The translations under genes were made by a program, and so were the position numbers. Below, one piece after another: positions 45,301-53,103 of a stretch of DNA of 64,000 bases (position 1 is its first letter; the number at the start of each line of letters is the position of its first letter). This DNA comes from JAJPXC01 sp964628905 (GTDB lineage: Bacteria > Bacteroidota > Bacteroidia > Bacteroidales > Muribaculaceae), in assembly GCA_964628905.1 (NCBI GenBank), contig CAZVNS010000007.1, forward strand, positions 10,176 to 74,175, read 5' to 3'. The notes below the pieces were generated by a model. The model had not been told where the DNA came from and searched no databases. It worked only from the letters and a program-made list of their open reading frames with translations.

Positions 45301-45808
45301 TCTTATAGAGCTGAGCCAAGAGCCACCATACCGACTCGATGTAGCGGTTGTCGTAGGTGATGTATGGGTCGGTGGTATCCACCCAGTAGCCCATGATGTC
45401 GGTCAGGGTCTCCCATTCGCGAGTGTACTTCATCACCTCGCGGCGGCAGGCAGCGTTGTACTCGTCGACCGAGATCTTCTTGCCGATATCCTCCTTGGTG
45501 ATGCCGAGCGACTTCTCCACGCCCAGCTCCACGGGGAGGCCGTGGGTGTCCCATCCGGCCTTGCGGCTCACATGGAAGCCCTTCATCGACTTATAGCGGC
45601 AGAATATATCCTTGATGGTGCGCGCCATCACGTGGTGGATGCCGGGCATACCGTTGGCCGATGGGGGGCCTTCGTAGAACACAAATTCGGGGTTGCCTTC
45701 GCGTATCTTCATCGACTCCTCAAAGAGGTTGGCCTTATGCCATTTGTCGAGCATCTCCTTGTTGATGTCGGAGAGGTTGAAGCTGCTATATTCGTTGAAT
45801 TTTTTCAT
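42386..45808 (-). CDS. ileS: Isoleucyl-tRNA synthetase
   Basis: A 1,140-residue class I synthetase. The HIGH element is GMPGIHHVMAR near residue 55, followed by a large editing domain and NKMSKRLGN (KMSKS-type). The C-terminal anticodon-binding region is intact. Its length fits the type II (eukaryote-like) IleRS of about 1,050-1,150 residues. It is the first gene of a five-gene unit with dksA-like, lspA, DUF4296 and the 106-aa gene. I found no clear promoter match upstream. Confidence 0.96.
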   Translation of the reverse strand: MKKFNEYSSFNLSDINKEMLDKWHKANLFEESMKIREGNPEFVFYEGPPSANGMPGIHHVMARTIKDIFCRYKSMKGFHVSRKAGWDTHGLPVELGVEKSLGITKEDIGKKISVDEYNAACRREVMKYTREWETLTDIMGYWVDTTDPYITYDNRYIESVWWLLAQLYKNDYLYKGYTIQPYSPAAGTGLSSHELNQPGCYRDVKDTTCIAMFRATNPIPSMTGHGTPYYIAWTTTPWTLPSNTALALGPAIDYSVVRTFNPYSGEPITVVLATALIDSVFGAKAKERALADYKRGDKVVPYEIVANYSGRDLVAMNLNYEQLLPWVNPGEGAFRLIEGDYVSTEDGTGIVHIAGTFGADDLRVSRAAGVPPLHLIDKDGDIRPMVDLTGRFFRLEDLDPAFVEAMVDVDLYSRWAGKYVKNAYNPDATDETETLDVEICMELKQRGLVFKIEKHVHNYPHCWRTDKPVLYYPLDSWFIRSTAARDRMIELNQTIKWKPQSTGTGRFGKWLENLQDWNLSRSRYWGTPLPIWRTDDAKEEICIDSVETLYNEIDKAVEAGVMKSNPLADKGFKPGDCTKENYEKIDLHRPYVDDIVLVSPTGRPMRRELDLIDVWFDSGSMPYAQLHYPFEHKALVDDRIMFPADFIAEGVDQTRGWFFTLHAIATMVFNSVAYKAVVSNGLVLDKDGNKMSKRLGNAVNPFETIEKFGSDPVRWYMISNSSPWDNLKFDTAGVGETARKLFSTLFNTYKLFALYANVDNFDPAAPQIPVAERPEIDRWIISLLNSLVKEVDADLADYEPTKAARAISDFVIDNLSNWYVRLNRKRFWGGEMDADKLAAYQTLYTCLKTVALLMAPVAPFYTDQLYRDLNGDADASVHMADFPTYDESLIDEALEERMNLAQTITSMVLALRRNANLKVRQPLSTLMVPAVDAHQREAIEAVADLIKNEVNVKELRLVDDASGILVKSVKPNFKVLGKKLGKQMKAVAAQLQNLSQEQIRQLETTSSLTLDVDGAPVTIERDDVEIISQDIPGWQVANEGTVTVALDITLTEELRREGLARDLVNRIQNIRKSRDYDITDRINIVIEPSAEVTPAVEDFRGYIMSQVLAADLTLAPVADPAEDEVLDIDGVTINVKITKA

Positions 45809-45865
45809 CGGTAGAGGTGGATAATTATTCTAAGCCGCGAAGTTACAAAAAATCTTTTAATTATT

Positions 45866-45934
45866 GACACATTAGAGTCATTAAGGACTTTAAGGACTTT
45901 AAGAACATTAAGTACATTAAGGTCGTTAAGGGAC
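45866..45934. repeat. Degenerate 9-bp tandem repeat (NTTAAGGAC type)
   Basis: About seven units: gagtcatta, aggacttta, aggacttta, agaacatta, agtacatta, aggtcgtta. Same unit as at 881-948. It lies in the region upstream of ileS, next to a GC-rich hairpin segment (GCGGGGCG/TGCCCCGC). Confidence 0.8.
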
Positions 45935-45989
45935 TGGAGGCGGGGCGCCACCGTGCCCCGCGGTTTCGCCGCGGAGACCTAACAGCAGC

Positions 45990-46018
45990 AGAGGCCGCCC
46001 CTGGTGGGAGCGGCCTCT
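45990..46018 (-). terminator. Hairpin after the 46-kb pseudogene
   Basis: AGAGGCCGC and GCGGCCTCT form a perfect 9-bp stem with an 11-nt loop, 24 bp downstream of the stop on the minus strand. Confidence 0.6.
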
Positions 46019-46041
46019 GGTATATTAAGGGAGGTGTATGC

Positions 46042-46587
46042 TTACTTGATCATCACCTTAGAGGCGCGGTTGCCTTGCATCTTGATGTAGATGCAGGGGC
46101 CAGGATTCTCGATCTCCACACCCTGGAGGTTGAAGTAGCGTACCGGGCCGTCGTTCAGTTCAGCGCCCTGAGCCTCTACCTCCTCAACGCCGGTCGAAGC
46201 GTCGTCGGCAAATGCGTAGTAGCGGGTAGCGGTAGCAGGGGTGGCTTCGTATTGCGATAGAACAGGTATACACCTTGGCCTCCATTGCCGTAAGAGTAGT
46301 GCTTAGAGCCGGGGTCACGTCCTTCGGTAACATGTACTGCACAGAAGAAGGGATCCTCCATGTTGCGCATCACCTCGACACCCTGGGGACTGGTTGAACT
46401 GAAGTGCGGCGAAGGGGTTGGCTGTACCTGACGATGAGGGGGTGTAAGCCTCGACTGTGCCCTGCTCGGCATCGGGGATGTTGACATCGCCGCCGGAGTA
46501 GGTCAATCCTCCGTCGGTGAATGTTTCAGCCGAAATCACAGGAACAGCCATCACCGATGCCAACAGCACGGGTAACAGATGTTTCAT
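46042..46587 (-). pseudogene. Exported tail-bearing surface protein, two frameshifts
   Basis: Starts with a signal peptide (MKHLLPVLLASVMAVPVISA) and about 45 residues in one frame to FAALQFNQSP near 46387, shifts to QGVEVMRNMEDPFF...GGQGVYLFY, and shifts again near 46243 to EATPATATRYYAFADD, ending VRYFNLQGVEI...YIKMQGNRASKVMIK. The three pieces read in order as one small exported protein with the shared C-terminal tail. Both lesions are small; sequencing error cannot be excluded without reads. A near-match promoter (CAAAATATA, minus strand) lies at about 46692-46700. Confidence 0.7.
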
Positions 46588-46797
46588 TTAAGGTTAGGGT
46601 TAGTTGTTTATGGTTTATTAATGTTAGGTGTTTGTAATAGCGCTATAAGGTGCGTTACAGTCACGTAAGGCAGTTGTCTTATAGACGGGAGCAAAATATA
46701 ACATATTTTTAACTTTGACCGCTATTTTTAAAACTTTAACTAAGTCTGTAACAAATCCAAAAACACAAGCGTGCGTATCCGCGGACGCACGCAGAGA

Positions 46798-46823
46798 GAG
46801 GCCGCGCTTGTGGGCGCGGCCTC
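46798..46823 (-). terminator. Hairpin after the LRR gene
   Basis: GAGGCCGCGC and GCGCGGCCTC form a perfect 10-bp stem with loop TTGTGG, 63 bp downstream of the LRR stop. The segment between 46588 and 46885 holds this, the pseudogene leader and a palindrome half-unit (TCCGCGGACGCACGC). Confidence 0.65.
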
Positions 46824-46885
46824 CGGGGGGGGTGCTGTCCGGCCATCGCCTTACAGCTATCATCACTATTGTTAATGAGTGCGGA

Positions 46886-47950
46886 TCAATAGTTCCACTG
46901 GCAGGCGATCTGGTTGAGGTTGGGGCAAGCCATAGTGCGCATGTCGACGATTATGTTGAAGCGGCAGTTGATGTAGGTAAGTGCCTGGTCGAACGATACA
47001 TCGAGCGTGGTCAGCTGGTTGTTGTCGCAAAGCAGACGCTGCAGGAAGGTCTGGTTGGAGAGGTTGATGGTAGTAAGGTCGTTGTAAGAGCAGTCGACGA
47101 ATACCAGGCGGGGGCATTGCTCGACGGTGAGCTGGGTGAGGTCGTTGTAAGAGCAAACGAGGTCGAGGAGCACGTCGCAGTTGCGCACGGCCAGCGAGGT
47201 CATGTTGTTGTCGGAGCACATGAAGGTCGACAGTGCGGGCAGGCCCGACACGATCATCTGCGAGATGCGGTTGTCGTAGACGTTGAGGTTCGCAAGGTTC
47301 TCTACCTCAAAGAGGTTGAGCGAGGTCAGGCGGTTGTAGCCGCAGTAGAGGTTCTTCAGGGCGGTGCAGCCGTCGATCATCAGGTTTTCGAGGTGGCAAC
47401 CCTGGCAGTTGAGGGTTTCAATGGTAGTTGAGCCTGACACGTTGAGGTCAACGAAGAGGTTGTTGGAGCAGTTGAGGTTCTTCAACATAGGGGTGTCGGT
47501 GATCTCCAGCTCGGTGAGGCGGTTGTGGTAGATCGAGAGTTTCTGCATGGCGGTGCAACCGGTTGTGTTTACGTCGCGGAGCTTGTTGCGCGAGGCGTTG
47601 ACATCAACCAGCGCGGCGTCGCCGCTGACGTTAAGGGCTGTGAGGGCGTTGCGCGACACGTCGAGCTTGGTAAGGGCTGAGAACCCGGTGAGCACGAGGT
47701 CGCCGGCGAGGTGTTTATCTTTCCACTCGATTGCGGTGACATGGCCGTTGGCTACGGTGACGCCTTCCCAAGTCGAGGGAGCGTTGAGGTCGGTGATCTT
47801 AAGAGCCTGGGCGTTTGTGCCACCCTTTTCAGATGTCATTGAGAGGAAGGCCTGTAGCTGCTTCATCTCCTTCTTGTCGACTTTCTGTGCGAAAGCTACC
47901 ACGCCACACAGCATGACAGCGATCAGTAATAGAGCTTTTTTCATAAACAA
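46886..47950 (-). CDS. Exported leucine-rich-repeat protein
   Basis: A 354-residue protein with a signal peptide (KKALLLIAVMLCGVVAFA). From about residue 85 it is built of about 21-residue LRR units of the form L..L..S.N.LT.L.V, for example ALTKLDVSRNALTALNVSG and LKNLNCSNNLFVDLNVSG, roughly a dozen in all. Many units carry a cysteine-asparagine pair (NCSNN, YCGYN, MCSDN, VCSYN, DCSYN, LCDNN). It resembles internalin-like surface or secreted LRR proteins. No sorting tail is present at the C-terminus. Function is unknown. Confidence 0.85.
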   Translation of the reverse strand: MFMKKALLLIAVMLCGVVAFAQKVDKKEMKQLQAFLSMTSEKGGTNAQALKITDLNAPSTWEGVTVANGHVTAIEWKDKHLAGDLVLTGFSALTKLDVSRNALTALNVSGDAALVDVNASRNKLRDVNTTGCTAMQKLSIYHNRLTELEITDTPMLKNLNCSNNLFVDLNVSGSTTIETLNCQGCHLENLMIDGCTALKNLYCGYNRLTSLNLFEVENLANLNVYDNRISQMIVSGLPALSTFMCSDNNMTSLAVRNCDVLLDLVCSYNDLTQLTVEQCPRLVFVDCSYNDLTTINLSNQTFLQRLLCDNNQLTTLDVSFDQALTYINCRFNIIVDMRTMACPNLNQIACQWNY

Positions 47951-47951
47951 T

Positions 47952-47984
47952 AGTTGTTAGTTTTTTAGTTTTTTAAGTTATTGA
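47952..47984. repeat. Degenerate 8-9-bp repeat upstream of the LRR gene
   Basis: Units ttgttagtt, ttttagtt, ttttaagtt, attgagttg. On the minus strand this is AACTTAAAA-like, the same type as at 58.4 and 61.2 kb. It lies just before the LRR start codon. Confidence 0.6.
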
Positions 47985-47990
47985 GTTGTA

Positions 47991-48020
47991 GTGACGCTCC
48001 CTGAAGCGTCTGCGCTACCG
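47991..48020. repeat. Diverged dispersed palindrome upstream of the LRR gene
   Basis: GTAGTGACGCTCCC then TGAAGCGTCTGCGCTAC forms a short stem, ACGCT/AGCGT with GTAG/CTAC outside. It resembles the core of the dispersed family. Confidence 0.5.
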
Positions 48021-48137
48021 AGTGATGAGAAATTTTTAAGTTTTCCCTTCGATTTTAACTTAATAACACCAATCTCCGCGAAAGGTTTAAAGAAATTTTG
48101 AAATGGCGGTGTCCAACCACATCAATGCGGAATATGT

Positions 48138-48145
48138 TATCTTTG
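48138..48145 (+). promoter_or_regulatory. Orphan promoter -7 box upstream of a dead gene
   Basis: TATCTTTG followed by CAG, 16 bp before the ATG at 48161 of the truncated reading frame. Confidence 0.5.
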
Positions 48146-48160
48146 CAGAAACGCATGACT

Positions 48161-48374
48161 ATGAAACATCTCTTAGCTATAATTATCGCTCTTGCATGGG
48201 CTGCCTCCGCCGTTGGTGCCGACTATGACACAGCCTGGCATCCCGACTAGCTATTGGCCGACTACGAGTATCGCTACGTGAACCAAGGGTCAGACTACGC
48301 GGGGCCGGTGCGCTCCACAATCATGGAACAACATGCAGGCATCCTCACAATATCTTACGTAATCAGATATTGAC
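48161..48374 (+). pseudogene. N-terminal fragment of an exported hydrolase-like protein
   Basis: After a promoter, the frame encodes a signal peptide (MKHLLAIIIALAWAASAVGA) and DYDTAWHPD, then a stop at 48248-48250, then LLADYEYRYVNQGSDYAGPVRSTI up to a stop at 48372-48374. The Y-V-x-Q-x-x-D-Y-x-G-x-V-R-x-T-I pattern recalls the N-terminus of exported alpha/beta hydrolases of Bacteroidota, but the catalytic part is missing. The family call is tentative; that the gene is dead is clear. Confidence 0.5.
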
Positions 48375-48428
48375 GTTGGCGTGATTGAGCACCCGGCAGC
48401 CTTCACCATTCCCGCAAGCCTGTTATAG

Positions 48429-48663
48429 GAAGTTGGAATTTTTATCCGTGAGAAGACCGGCATCGACATCAACACAATCGGTGGCGACGAGGAGGCGCGG
48501 ATAGTCTACGACAACCACATCGAACGCCAAGATGACCCGTCGCTCAACTACGCCTACGTCGACGTCGGAGGCGGCAGCACCGAGATCAACATCATCCACG
48601 ACGGCCAACTCGCGATGAGCCACTCATACAACATCGGCACCGTGCGACTGCTCACCGGCAGGT
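48429..48663 (+). pseudogene. Internal fragment of a Ppx/GppA phosphatase
   Basis: The frame from 48429 reads FIREKTGIDINTIGGDEEAR, IVYDNH, then YAYVDVGGGSTEINII and SYNIGTVRLLTG. This is the core of exopolyphosphatase/guanosine pentaphosphatase proteins, with the VDVGGGSTE phosphate-binding loop. Both ends are missing: the frame opens after a stop at 48426 and its 3' end runs into a dispersed palindrome at 48657. Confidence 0.8.
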
Positions 48664-48723
48664 CGCTCCCTGGAGCGTCCGCGACAACACCAACAAATAT
48701 CAAGGTGCGTCCGCGACAACGCC
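48657..48723. repeat. Dispersed palindrome plus extra right half-unit
   Basis: GGCAG, GTCGCTCCCTGGAGCGTCC, GCGACAAC, then after 10 bp a second half, AAGGTGCGTCCGCGACAAC. It sits exactly where the Ppx-like homology ends. Confidence 0.8.
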
Positions 48724-48750
48724 AAATCCTATACAAAAGCTAACCGGGGT

Positions 48751-49320
48751 TTAGAGGCCTTTGACGCGGTCGGGGTTGCGGGCGACGAAGTCTTTCCAGG
48801 AGTTGGAGCCGCGGGGCACGGTGATGGGCTTGGAGGTCTCGTAGTAGTGGCAGAGGGCGGCGGCAAGGGCGTCGGTGGCATCGAGGGTGGTGTGCATGTC
48901 CTCGGCGGGGATGGCTAGGGTACGGCGCAGCATCTCCTGCACCTGCTCCTTAGAGGCGGCGCCATTGCCGGTGATGGCCTGCTTGATCTTGCGAGGCTCA
49001 TATTCGGTGATGGGTACCTGGCGGGCGAGGGCGGCGGCCATAGCTACACCCTGGGCGCGGCCGAGCTTGAGCATCGACTGCACGTTCTTGCCGAAGAAGG
49101 GGGCCTCAATCGCCATCTCGTCGGGGAGATACTGCTCCACCAGCCCCAACACGCGCTCGTAGATGCGCGCGAGGCGCAGGTAATGGCTCTCGAATTTCGA
49201 CAGCTTTATCACGCCCAAGGCTATCATCTGAGGTTTCCTACCCTGCACTCCAAGTATGCCGTAGCCCATCAGGTTGGTGCCGGGGTCGATGCCGATTATC
49301 ACCTTGTCCCACGGGGTCAT
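48751..49320 (-). CDS. ruvC: Holliday junction resolvase RuvC
   Basis: A 189-residue endonuclease that cleaves four-way DNA junctions with RuvAB. It carries the catalytic acidic residues in IIGIDPGTNLMGYG (D12), AIEAPFFGKN and TLDATDALAAALCH. Length is normal. The ATG overlaps the DUF4286 stop by 4 bp; together with GT2 it forms a three-gene unit. Confidence 0.96.
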   Translation of the reverse strand: MTPWDKVIIGIDPGTNLMGYGILGVQGRKPQMIALGVIKLSKFESHYLRLARIYERVLGLVEQYLPDEMAIEAPFFGKNVQSMLKLGRAQGVAMAAALARQVPITEYEPRKIKQAITGNGAASKEQVQEMLRRTLAIPAEDMHTTLDATDALAAALCHYYETSKPITVPRGSNSWKDFVARNPDRVKGL

Positions 49321-49604
49321 CGCAGCTCATCCATGTAGGTGGTGAAATACAGCGCGTTCCGGCCCATCTTCGCGGTCAGTTCTTTAAGCAGGGGGGCTTC
49401 GACGGTCTCCTCCCACTGCTCGGCTTGCTTGATTGTGTCAAACCGCCACTGCATGGCGAAACTGCTCACGTCGGGGTCTACCACGGTGAGGATGCGGGTG
49501 AACGAGGGCCGGCGGTCGAGCCGGTCGATTGTGGCGTTGGCCCAGTCGGTGAACTCTTGCTGGCGCTCGGCCAGGATGTGGAATGAGGTGTTGAGCAGTA
49601 TCAT
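49317..49604 (-). CDS. DUF4286 family protein
   Basis: A 95-residue protein starting MILLNTSFHILAERQQEFTDW. The NTSFHI..... and FAMQWRFDT pattern fits DUF4286, a ferredoxin-like-fold small protein family of Bacteroidota. The ATG at 49602-49604 overlaps the GT2 stop as ATGA, which sets the start; the longer frame upstream lies within GT2. Confidence 0.82.
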   Translation of the reverse strand: MILLNTSFHILAERQQEFTDWANATIDRLDRRPSFTRILTVVDPDVSSFAMQWRFDTIKQAEQWEETVEAPLLKELTAKMGRNALYFTTYMDELR

Positions 49605-50320
49605 CTGAACAGGAATTTGAAGTGGCTGGCCACAGTTGGGAGCGTGCCGTAATAACGGCACATTATCTTAAAGCGCTCCAGGAGCGACTTGCGGTGGTTG
49701 CGGGTGGTGACGCCCTCGTTGAGGTAGTCGATGAGCACGGCGTCGACATACTGGTTGCGCCGCGACTTGCGCAGGCAGCGCAGACACCACTCATAGTCGG
49801 CTGAGAAGCGGTAGCGCAGGTCGAAGGGCTCAGTGATCTTGCGCAGGGCCACAAAGGCCTGATGGCAAACCACCATGCCGTTGGCAAACGACTTGAACTC
49901 CAGCACCTCGGGAGCCGTCAGATGGCGGGGGCCGATGCGGCGGCGGTCGGCATCGACGATGTCGGTCTGGCCGTAGATGATGCCGGGATAGTCATTGTCC
50001 ATGGCCGCGTCGGCTATGAGCTGGAGCGTGTCGGGGCTGTGGAACGAGTCGCCGGCGTTGAGGAATATCACATAGTCGCCGGTGGCGCGTGCCAGCCCCT
50101 TGTTCATCGCGTCGTAGAGGCCGCGGTCCGGCTCCGACACGATGGTGGTCAGCGGGTTGGCGGCTTGGTTGACGAGTTGCAGCGTGTTGTCGGTCGACGC
50201 TCCGTCGATCACCAGGTGCTCGTAGAGCCGGCACGTCTGCTCAGCGATGCTGCGCAGCGTCGGCTCCACAGTGTCGGCCGCGTTATACGTAATCGTGATA
50301 ATCGAGAATAGCGGATGCAT
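49601..50320 (-). CDS. Glycosyltransferase family 2
   Basis: A 239-residue GT-A fold enzyme. FSIITITYNAADTVEPTLRSI at the N-terminus, VIDGASTDNTL, SEPDRGLYDAMNKGLARATGDYVIFLNAGD and FSADYEWCLR are typical of GT2 enzymes (WcaA-like). No membrane segment. It likely adds a sugar to a surface glycan; donor and acceptor are unknown, and no other glycan genes are nearby. Confidence 0.9.
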   Translation of the reverse strand: MHPLFSIITITYNAADTVEPTLRSIAEQTCRLYEHLVIDGASTDNTLQLVNQAANPLTTIVSEPDRGLYDAMNKGLARATGDYVIFLNAGDSFHSPDTLQLIADAAMDNDYPGIIYGQTDIVDADRRRIGPRHLTAPEVLEFKSFANGMVVCHQAFVALRKITEPFDLRYRFSADYEWCLRCLRKSRRNQYVDAVLIDYLNEGVTTRNHRKSLLERFKIMCRYYGTLPTVASHFKFLFR

Positions 50321-50345
50321 CAGAAATAGTGTCCTAAACTTTTGG

Positions 50346-50353
50346 CAAATATA
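50346..50353 (-). promoter_or_regulatory. Promoter -7 box for GT2-DUF4286-ruvC
   Basis: The minus strand reads TATATTTG followed by CC, 26 bp before the GT2 start. Confidence 0.6.
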
Positions 50354-50631
50354 CTCAATTTTTTCGGCCCGTCATGCACTTTTTTACTAACATCACAGGA
50401 TATTAAAATCAAATTTTACCACCTTTGCATCGATTAAGCGTTTACTCAACGCTCATTCTTGACACTTAGAAACTTCGCAACTTTCAGTATTCGTCGAGAT
50501 ACGTTTTATGTAAATATGTCAGCACCCTCCGCAGGCGCGCCACCATGTCATGCGCCGTCGGAGATTTTGCATATTTGCGTGAGACCTCCGCAACAGTTGC
50601 TCCTCCTACGAATCCGGACAATGCGAAGGCC
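50354..50631. other. Intergenic region without a confirmed gene
   Basis: AT-rich on the left. It includes ACCTTTGCATCG near 50420 on the plus strand, a partial promoter match that could once have served the BspA-like gene. A 60-residue open frame on the minus strand ending LTYLHKTYLDEY (50484-50666) may be a gene remnant, but I cannot assign it. Confidence 0.3.
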
Positions 50632-51120
50632 TCTAAGTGTGGCTGTGCCCGGCTCTGTAGCAACATTCACTATCCCAACCGGCGTGACCTAAATTGGCTC
50701 ACAAGCCTTCTTAGGTTGCACCAAATTAGAATCTATCTCATTCCCCGTTGGCGTTGTGAAAATTGGAGGCTACGCATTCTTGAATTGCACCTCGTTGAGG
50801 ACAATCCCTTCCTCCAGCCCACCCCACCGTCAATCGAGCCATTTGCCTTCTCAAATCCCGCCTACGAACCTCCACCTGACGACTTGATTGTCTATGTACC
50901 TAAAGGCACCTTGGATGAATACAAGAAAGCATTTTCATTTGCGGGCGCCAACTTCAATGATGCACGCGAGATGGAGCCAGGTGTCGAATTTATAGATGCC
51001 AATGATAACGCCGAAGGAGTAAATTACAACCTCAATGGCTTCCGTGTCAATCATAATGATGGGATGCACGGTATATTTATTCGCCGCCAAGGGGATAAAG
51101 TCGAAAAAGTAGCCTTATAA
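50632..51120 (+). pseudogene. BspA-type LRR protein fragment with C-terminal tail
   Basis: One frame reads VAVPGSVATFTIPTGVT-stop-IGSQAFLGCTKLESISFPVGV then IGGYAFLNCTSLRTIP, classic BspA-type (LRR_5) repeats with a stop at 50690-50692. Near 50810 the frame shifts into IEPFAFSNPAY..., then LIVYVPKGTLDEYKKAF, and the shared C-terminal tail (NLNGFRV...IFIRRQGDKVEKVAL) ends at a normal stop. The N-terminus with signal peptide is missing. BspA-like proteins are cell-surface adhesins. One stop, one frameshift and truncation make it dead. Confidence 0.8.
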
Positions 51121-51150
51121 CGGAGAGCAGCAACGGTCTTCAGACCTCCT

Positions 51151-51192
51151 AACTTACTAAGCCCCACGATGTCTCGTGGGGCTTAGTAAGTT
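51151..51192. terminator. Perfect 19-bp bidirectional hairpin
   Basis: AACTTACTAAGCCCCACGA and its exact complement surround a TGTC loop. It lies 30 bp after the BspA-like pseudogene, between convergent genes, and may end transcription on both strands. Confidence 0.75.
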
Positions 51193-51315
51193 AATCAGGG
51201 GAAAGCATCAGGATAGTGATTAAACTTGGGGAGCTTCCATTTCGGCGGCGAAACCGCCGAGCACGGTGGCGCAGCGCGAATAGCTGCAGTGGGGGATAGG
51301 TGTCCCGGCGGGAGA

Positions 51316-52863
51316 TCAGAAGGGGGTTGAGTCGGTGGAGGTGGGGGTGATGTCGATGGAGCCGCCGCCGAAGGGGTTGCCGGCGGGGGCCGGCGGGAGG
51401 TCGAAGGCGCCGTTGTTGAGGCTGGAGGCCACGGTGGCCGACTCGCCAAGGGGAGTGAGGGCGTTCTCGTCCCAGTTCTCAAAGCGGGCGTACTTGCTGC
51501 GGAAGCGGAGCTTGACGTCGTCGGTGCTACCGCTACGGTGCTTGGCCACGATGAATTCGGCAAGGCCGCGGATATCGTTTCCCGAGGCGTCGACATCTGA
51601 CTTGATGTAGTATTCTGGGCGGTGGATGAAACATACTATGTCGGCATCCTGCTCGATGGCGCCTGACTCGCGGAGGTCGCTCAGCTGTGGGCGCTTGCCG
51701 TCGGCGCGCGACTCCACCGAGCGGTTGAGCTGCGACAGGGCTATGATGGGGATGTTGAGCTCTTTGGCCAACTGCTTGAGCGAGCGTGAGATCATACTCA
51801 CCTCCTGCTCGCGCGAACCGAACTTCATGCCCGACGCGTTCATCAGCTGCAGGTAGTCGATGATGATGATCTTGATGCCATGCTCGCGCACCAGGCGGCG
51901 GGCTTTGGTGCGCAGCTCGAAGATCGAGAGCGAGGGGGTGTCGTCGATGAATATGGGGGATGAGTAGAGGAGTTTGAGTCGCTGCATGAGCATATCCCAC
52001 TGGTTGGGGCTGAGCTGACCGGTCTTGATGAGCTGACCCTCAAGCTCGCACACATTGCTGATCAGACGGTTGACCAGCTGCAGCTTGCTCATCTCAAGGG
52101 AGAACACCGCCAGGGGGGTGTTGTAGTTGATGGCCATGTTCTTAGCCATGGAGAGCACGAAGGCCGTCTTACCCATGGCGGGGCGTGCGGCGATGATGAT
52201 CAGGTCGGAGTTCTGCCAGCCGGAGGTGAGCTTGTCGAGTTCATGATAGCCGGTTTCGAGTCCGCTCAGACCCGATGTGCTGTTGGCCGCGGCCTGCATC
52301 TGCTCGATGGCTTGCGAGATGATGGGGTCGATCTGTGTGACGTCGCGCTTGATGTTGCGCTGCGATATCTCAAAGAGCTTACCTTCAGCCTCCTGGAGCA
52401 GGTCATCGACATCGTTCGACTCGTCGAAGGCCTGTCCTTCGATGGCGGCGGCAAACGAGATGAGCTCGCGTGCGAGATACTTCTGCGACACGATGCGTGC
52501 GTGGAACTCGACGTGGGCCGCCGAGGCCACCTTTGACGTGAGGTCGGCTATATAAGCCGCTCCACCCACGCTCTCGAGGTTGCCGTCGAGGCGCAGGCGC
52601 TGGGTGACGGTGAGCATGTCGATCGGCTCCTGCGACGCACCGATGCTCTGAATCGCGGAGTAGATGGTCTGAAGGGCCGGCTCGTAGAAGCTCTCAGGCT
52701 TGAGGATGTCGCACACTGTGGTGTACGCGTCCTTCTCGAGCATGAGGGCGCCGATCACGGCCTCCTCAAGGTCCTTGTCGTGGGGTGGTATACGGCCTCC
52801 GGTGTCGTACATCGGGGCATTGTTGGCGCGCTGATTGCGCCGGTTGTTGTTGTCAAGTGGCAT
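51316..52863 (-). CDS. dnaB: Replicative DNA helicase DnaB
   Basis: A 515-residue hexameric helicase that unwinds the replication fork. The N-terminal helical domain (about 25-130) contains LEEAVIGALML, a linker follows, and the RecA-like domain has Walker A ARPAMGKTAF at 226-235, the Walker B region IIIIDYLQLM and SRSLKQLAKELNIPIIALSQLNR. No intein. The C-terminus is a Pro/Ser/Thr-rich tail. It is transcribed alone, with a promoter at 52883-52890. Confidence 0.97.
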   Translation of the reverse strand: MPLDNNNRRNQRANNAPMYDTGGRIPPHDKDLEEAVIGALMLEKDAYTTVCDILKPESFYEPALQTIYSAIQSIGASQEPIDMLTVTQRLRLDGNLESVGGAAYIADLTSKVASAAHVEFHARIVSQKYLARELISFAAAIEGQAFDESNDVDDLLQEAEGKLFEISQRNIKRDVTQIDPIISQAIEQMQAAANSTSGLSGLETGYHELDKLTSGWQNSDLIIIAARPAMGKTAFVLSMAKNMAINYNTPLAVFSLEMSKLQLVNRLISNVCELEGQLIKTGQLSPNQWDMLMQRLKLLYSSPIFIDDTPSLSIFELRTKARRLVREHGIKIIIIDYLQLMNASGMKFGSREQEVSMISRSLKQLAKELNIPIIALSQLNRSVESRADGKRPQLSDLRESGAIEQDADIVCFIHRPEYYIKSDVDASGNDIRGLAEFIVAKHRSGSTDDVKLRFRSKYARFENWDENALTPLGESATVASSLNNGAFDLPPAPAGNPFGGGSIDITPTSTDSTPF

Positions 52864-52882
52864 ATTCAGTGTTATTTCACTG

Positions 52883-52890
52883 CAAATTTA
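52883..52890 (-). promoter_or_regulatory. Promoter -7 box for dnaB
   Basis: The minus strand reads TAAATTTG followed by CAG, 20 bp before the start codon. Confidence 0.6.
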
Positions 52891-53103
52891 CGAAATCCGC
52901 GCGTCACTACCAAGCCCAAGATATCAACATCTTTCTACACGGAGTTATGAACGTTACACCACCGGAAGTTGTTAACAATACGTAGAATTAAGCGTCAACG
53001 CGGATTTTTTTCGACAAAAGCGGCCGCGGCGACGACTTTGGCAATGTTTTTGCAGTAACAATTTGATTAATCATCATGATATTTAACAAAAAAATATAAT
53101 CGC

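Noticed and set aside
45809..45865. T-box or other riboswitch upstream of ileS
   Set aside because: The region before ileS is short and AT-rich without T-box features, and T-boxes are not expected in Bacteroidota.
50484..50666. 60-residue minus-strand frame
   Set aside because: It ends in a plausible helix but overlaps the BspA-like remnant and has no recognisable family or promoter.
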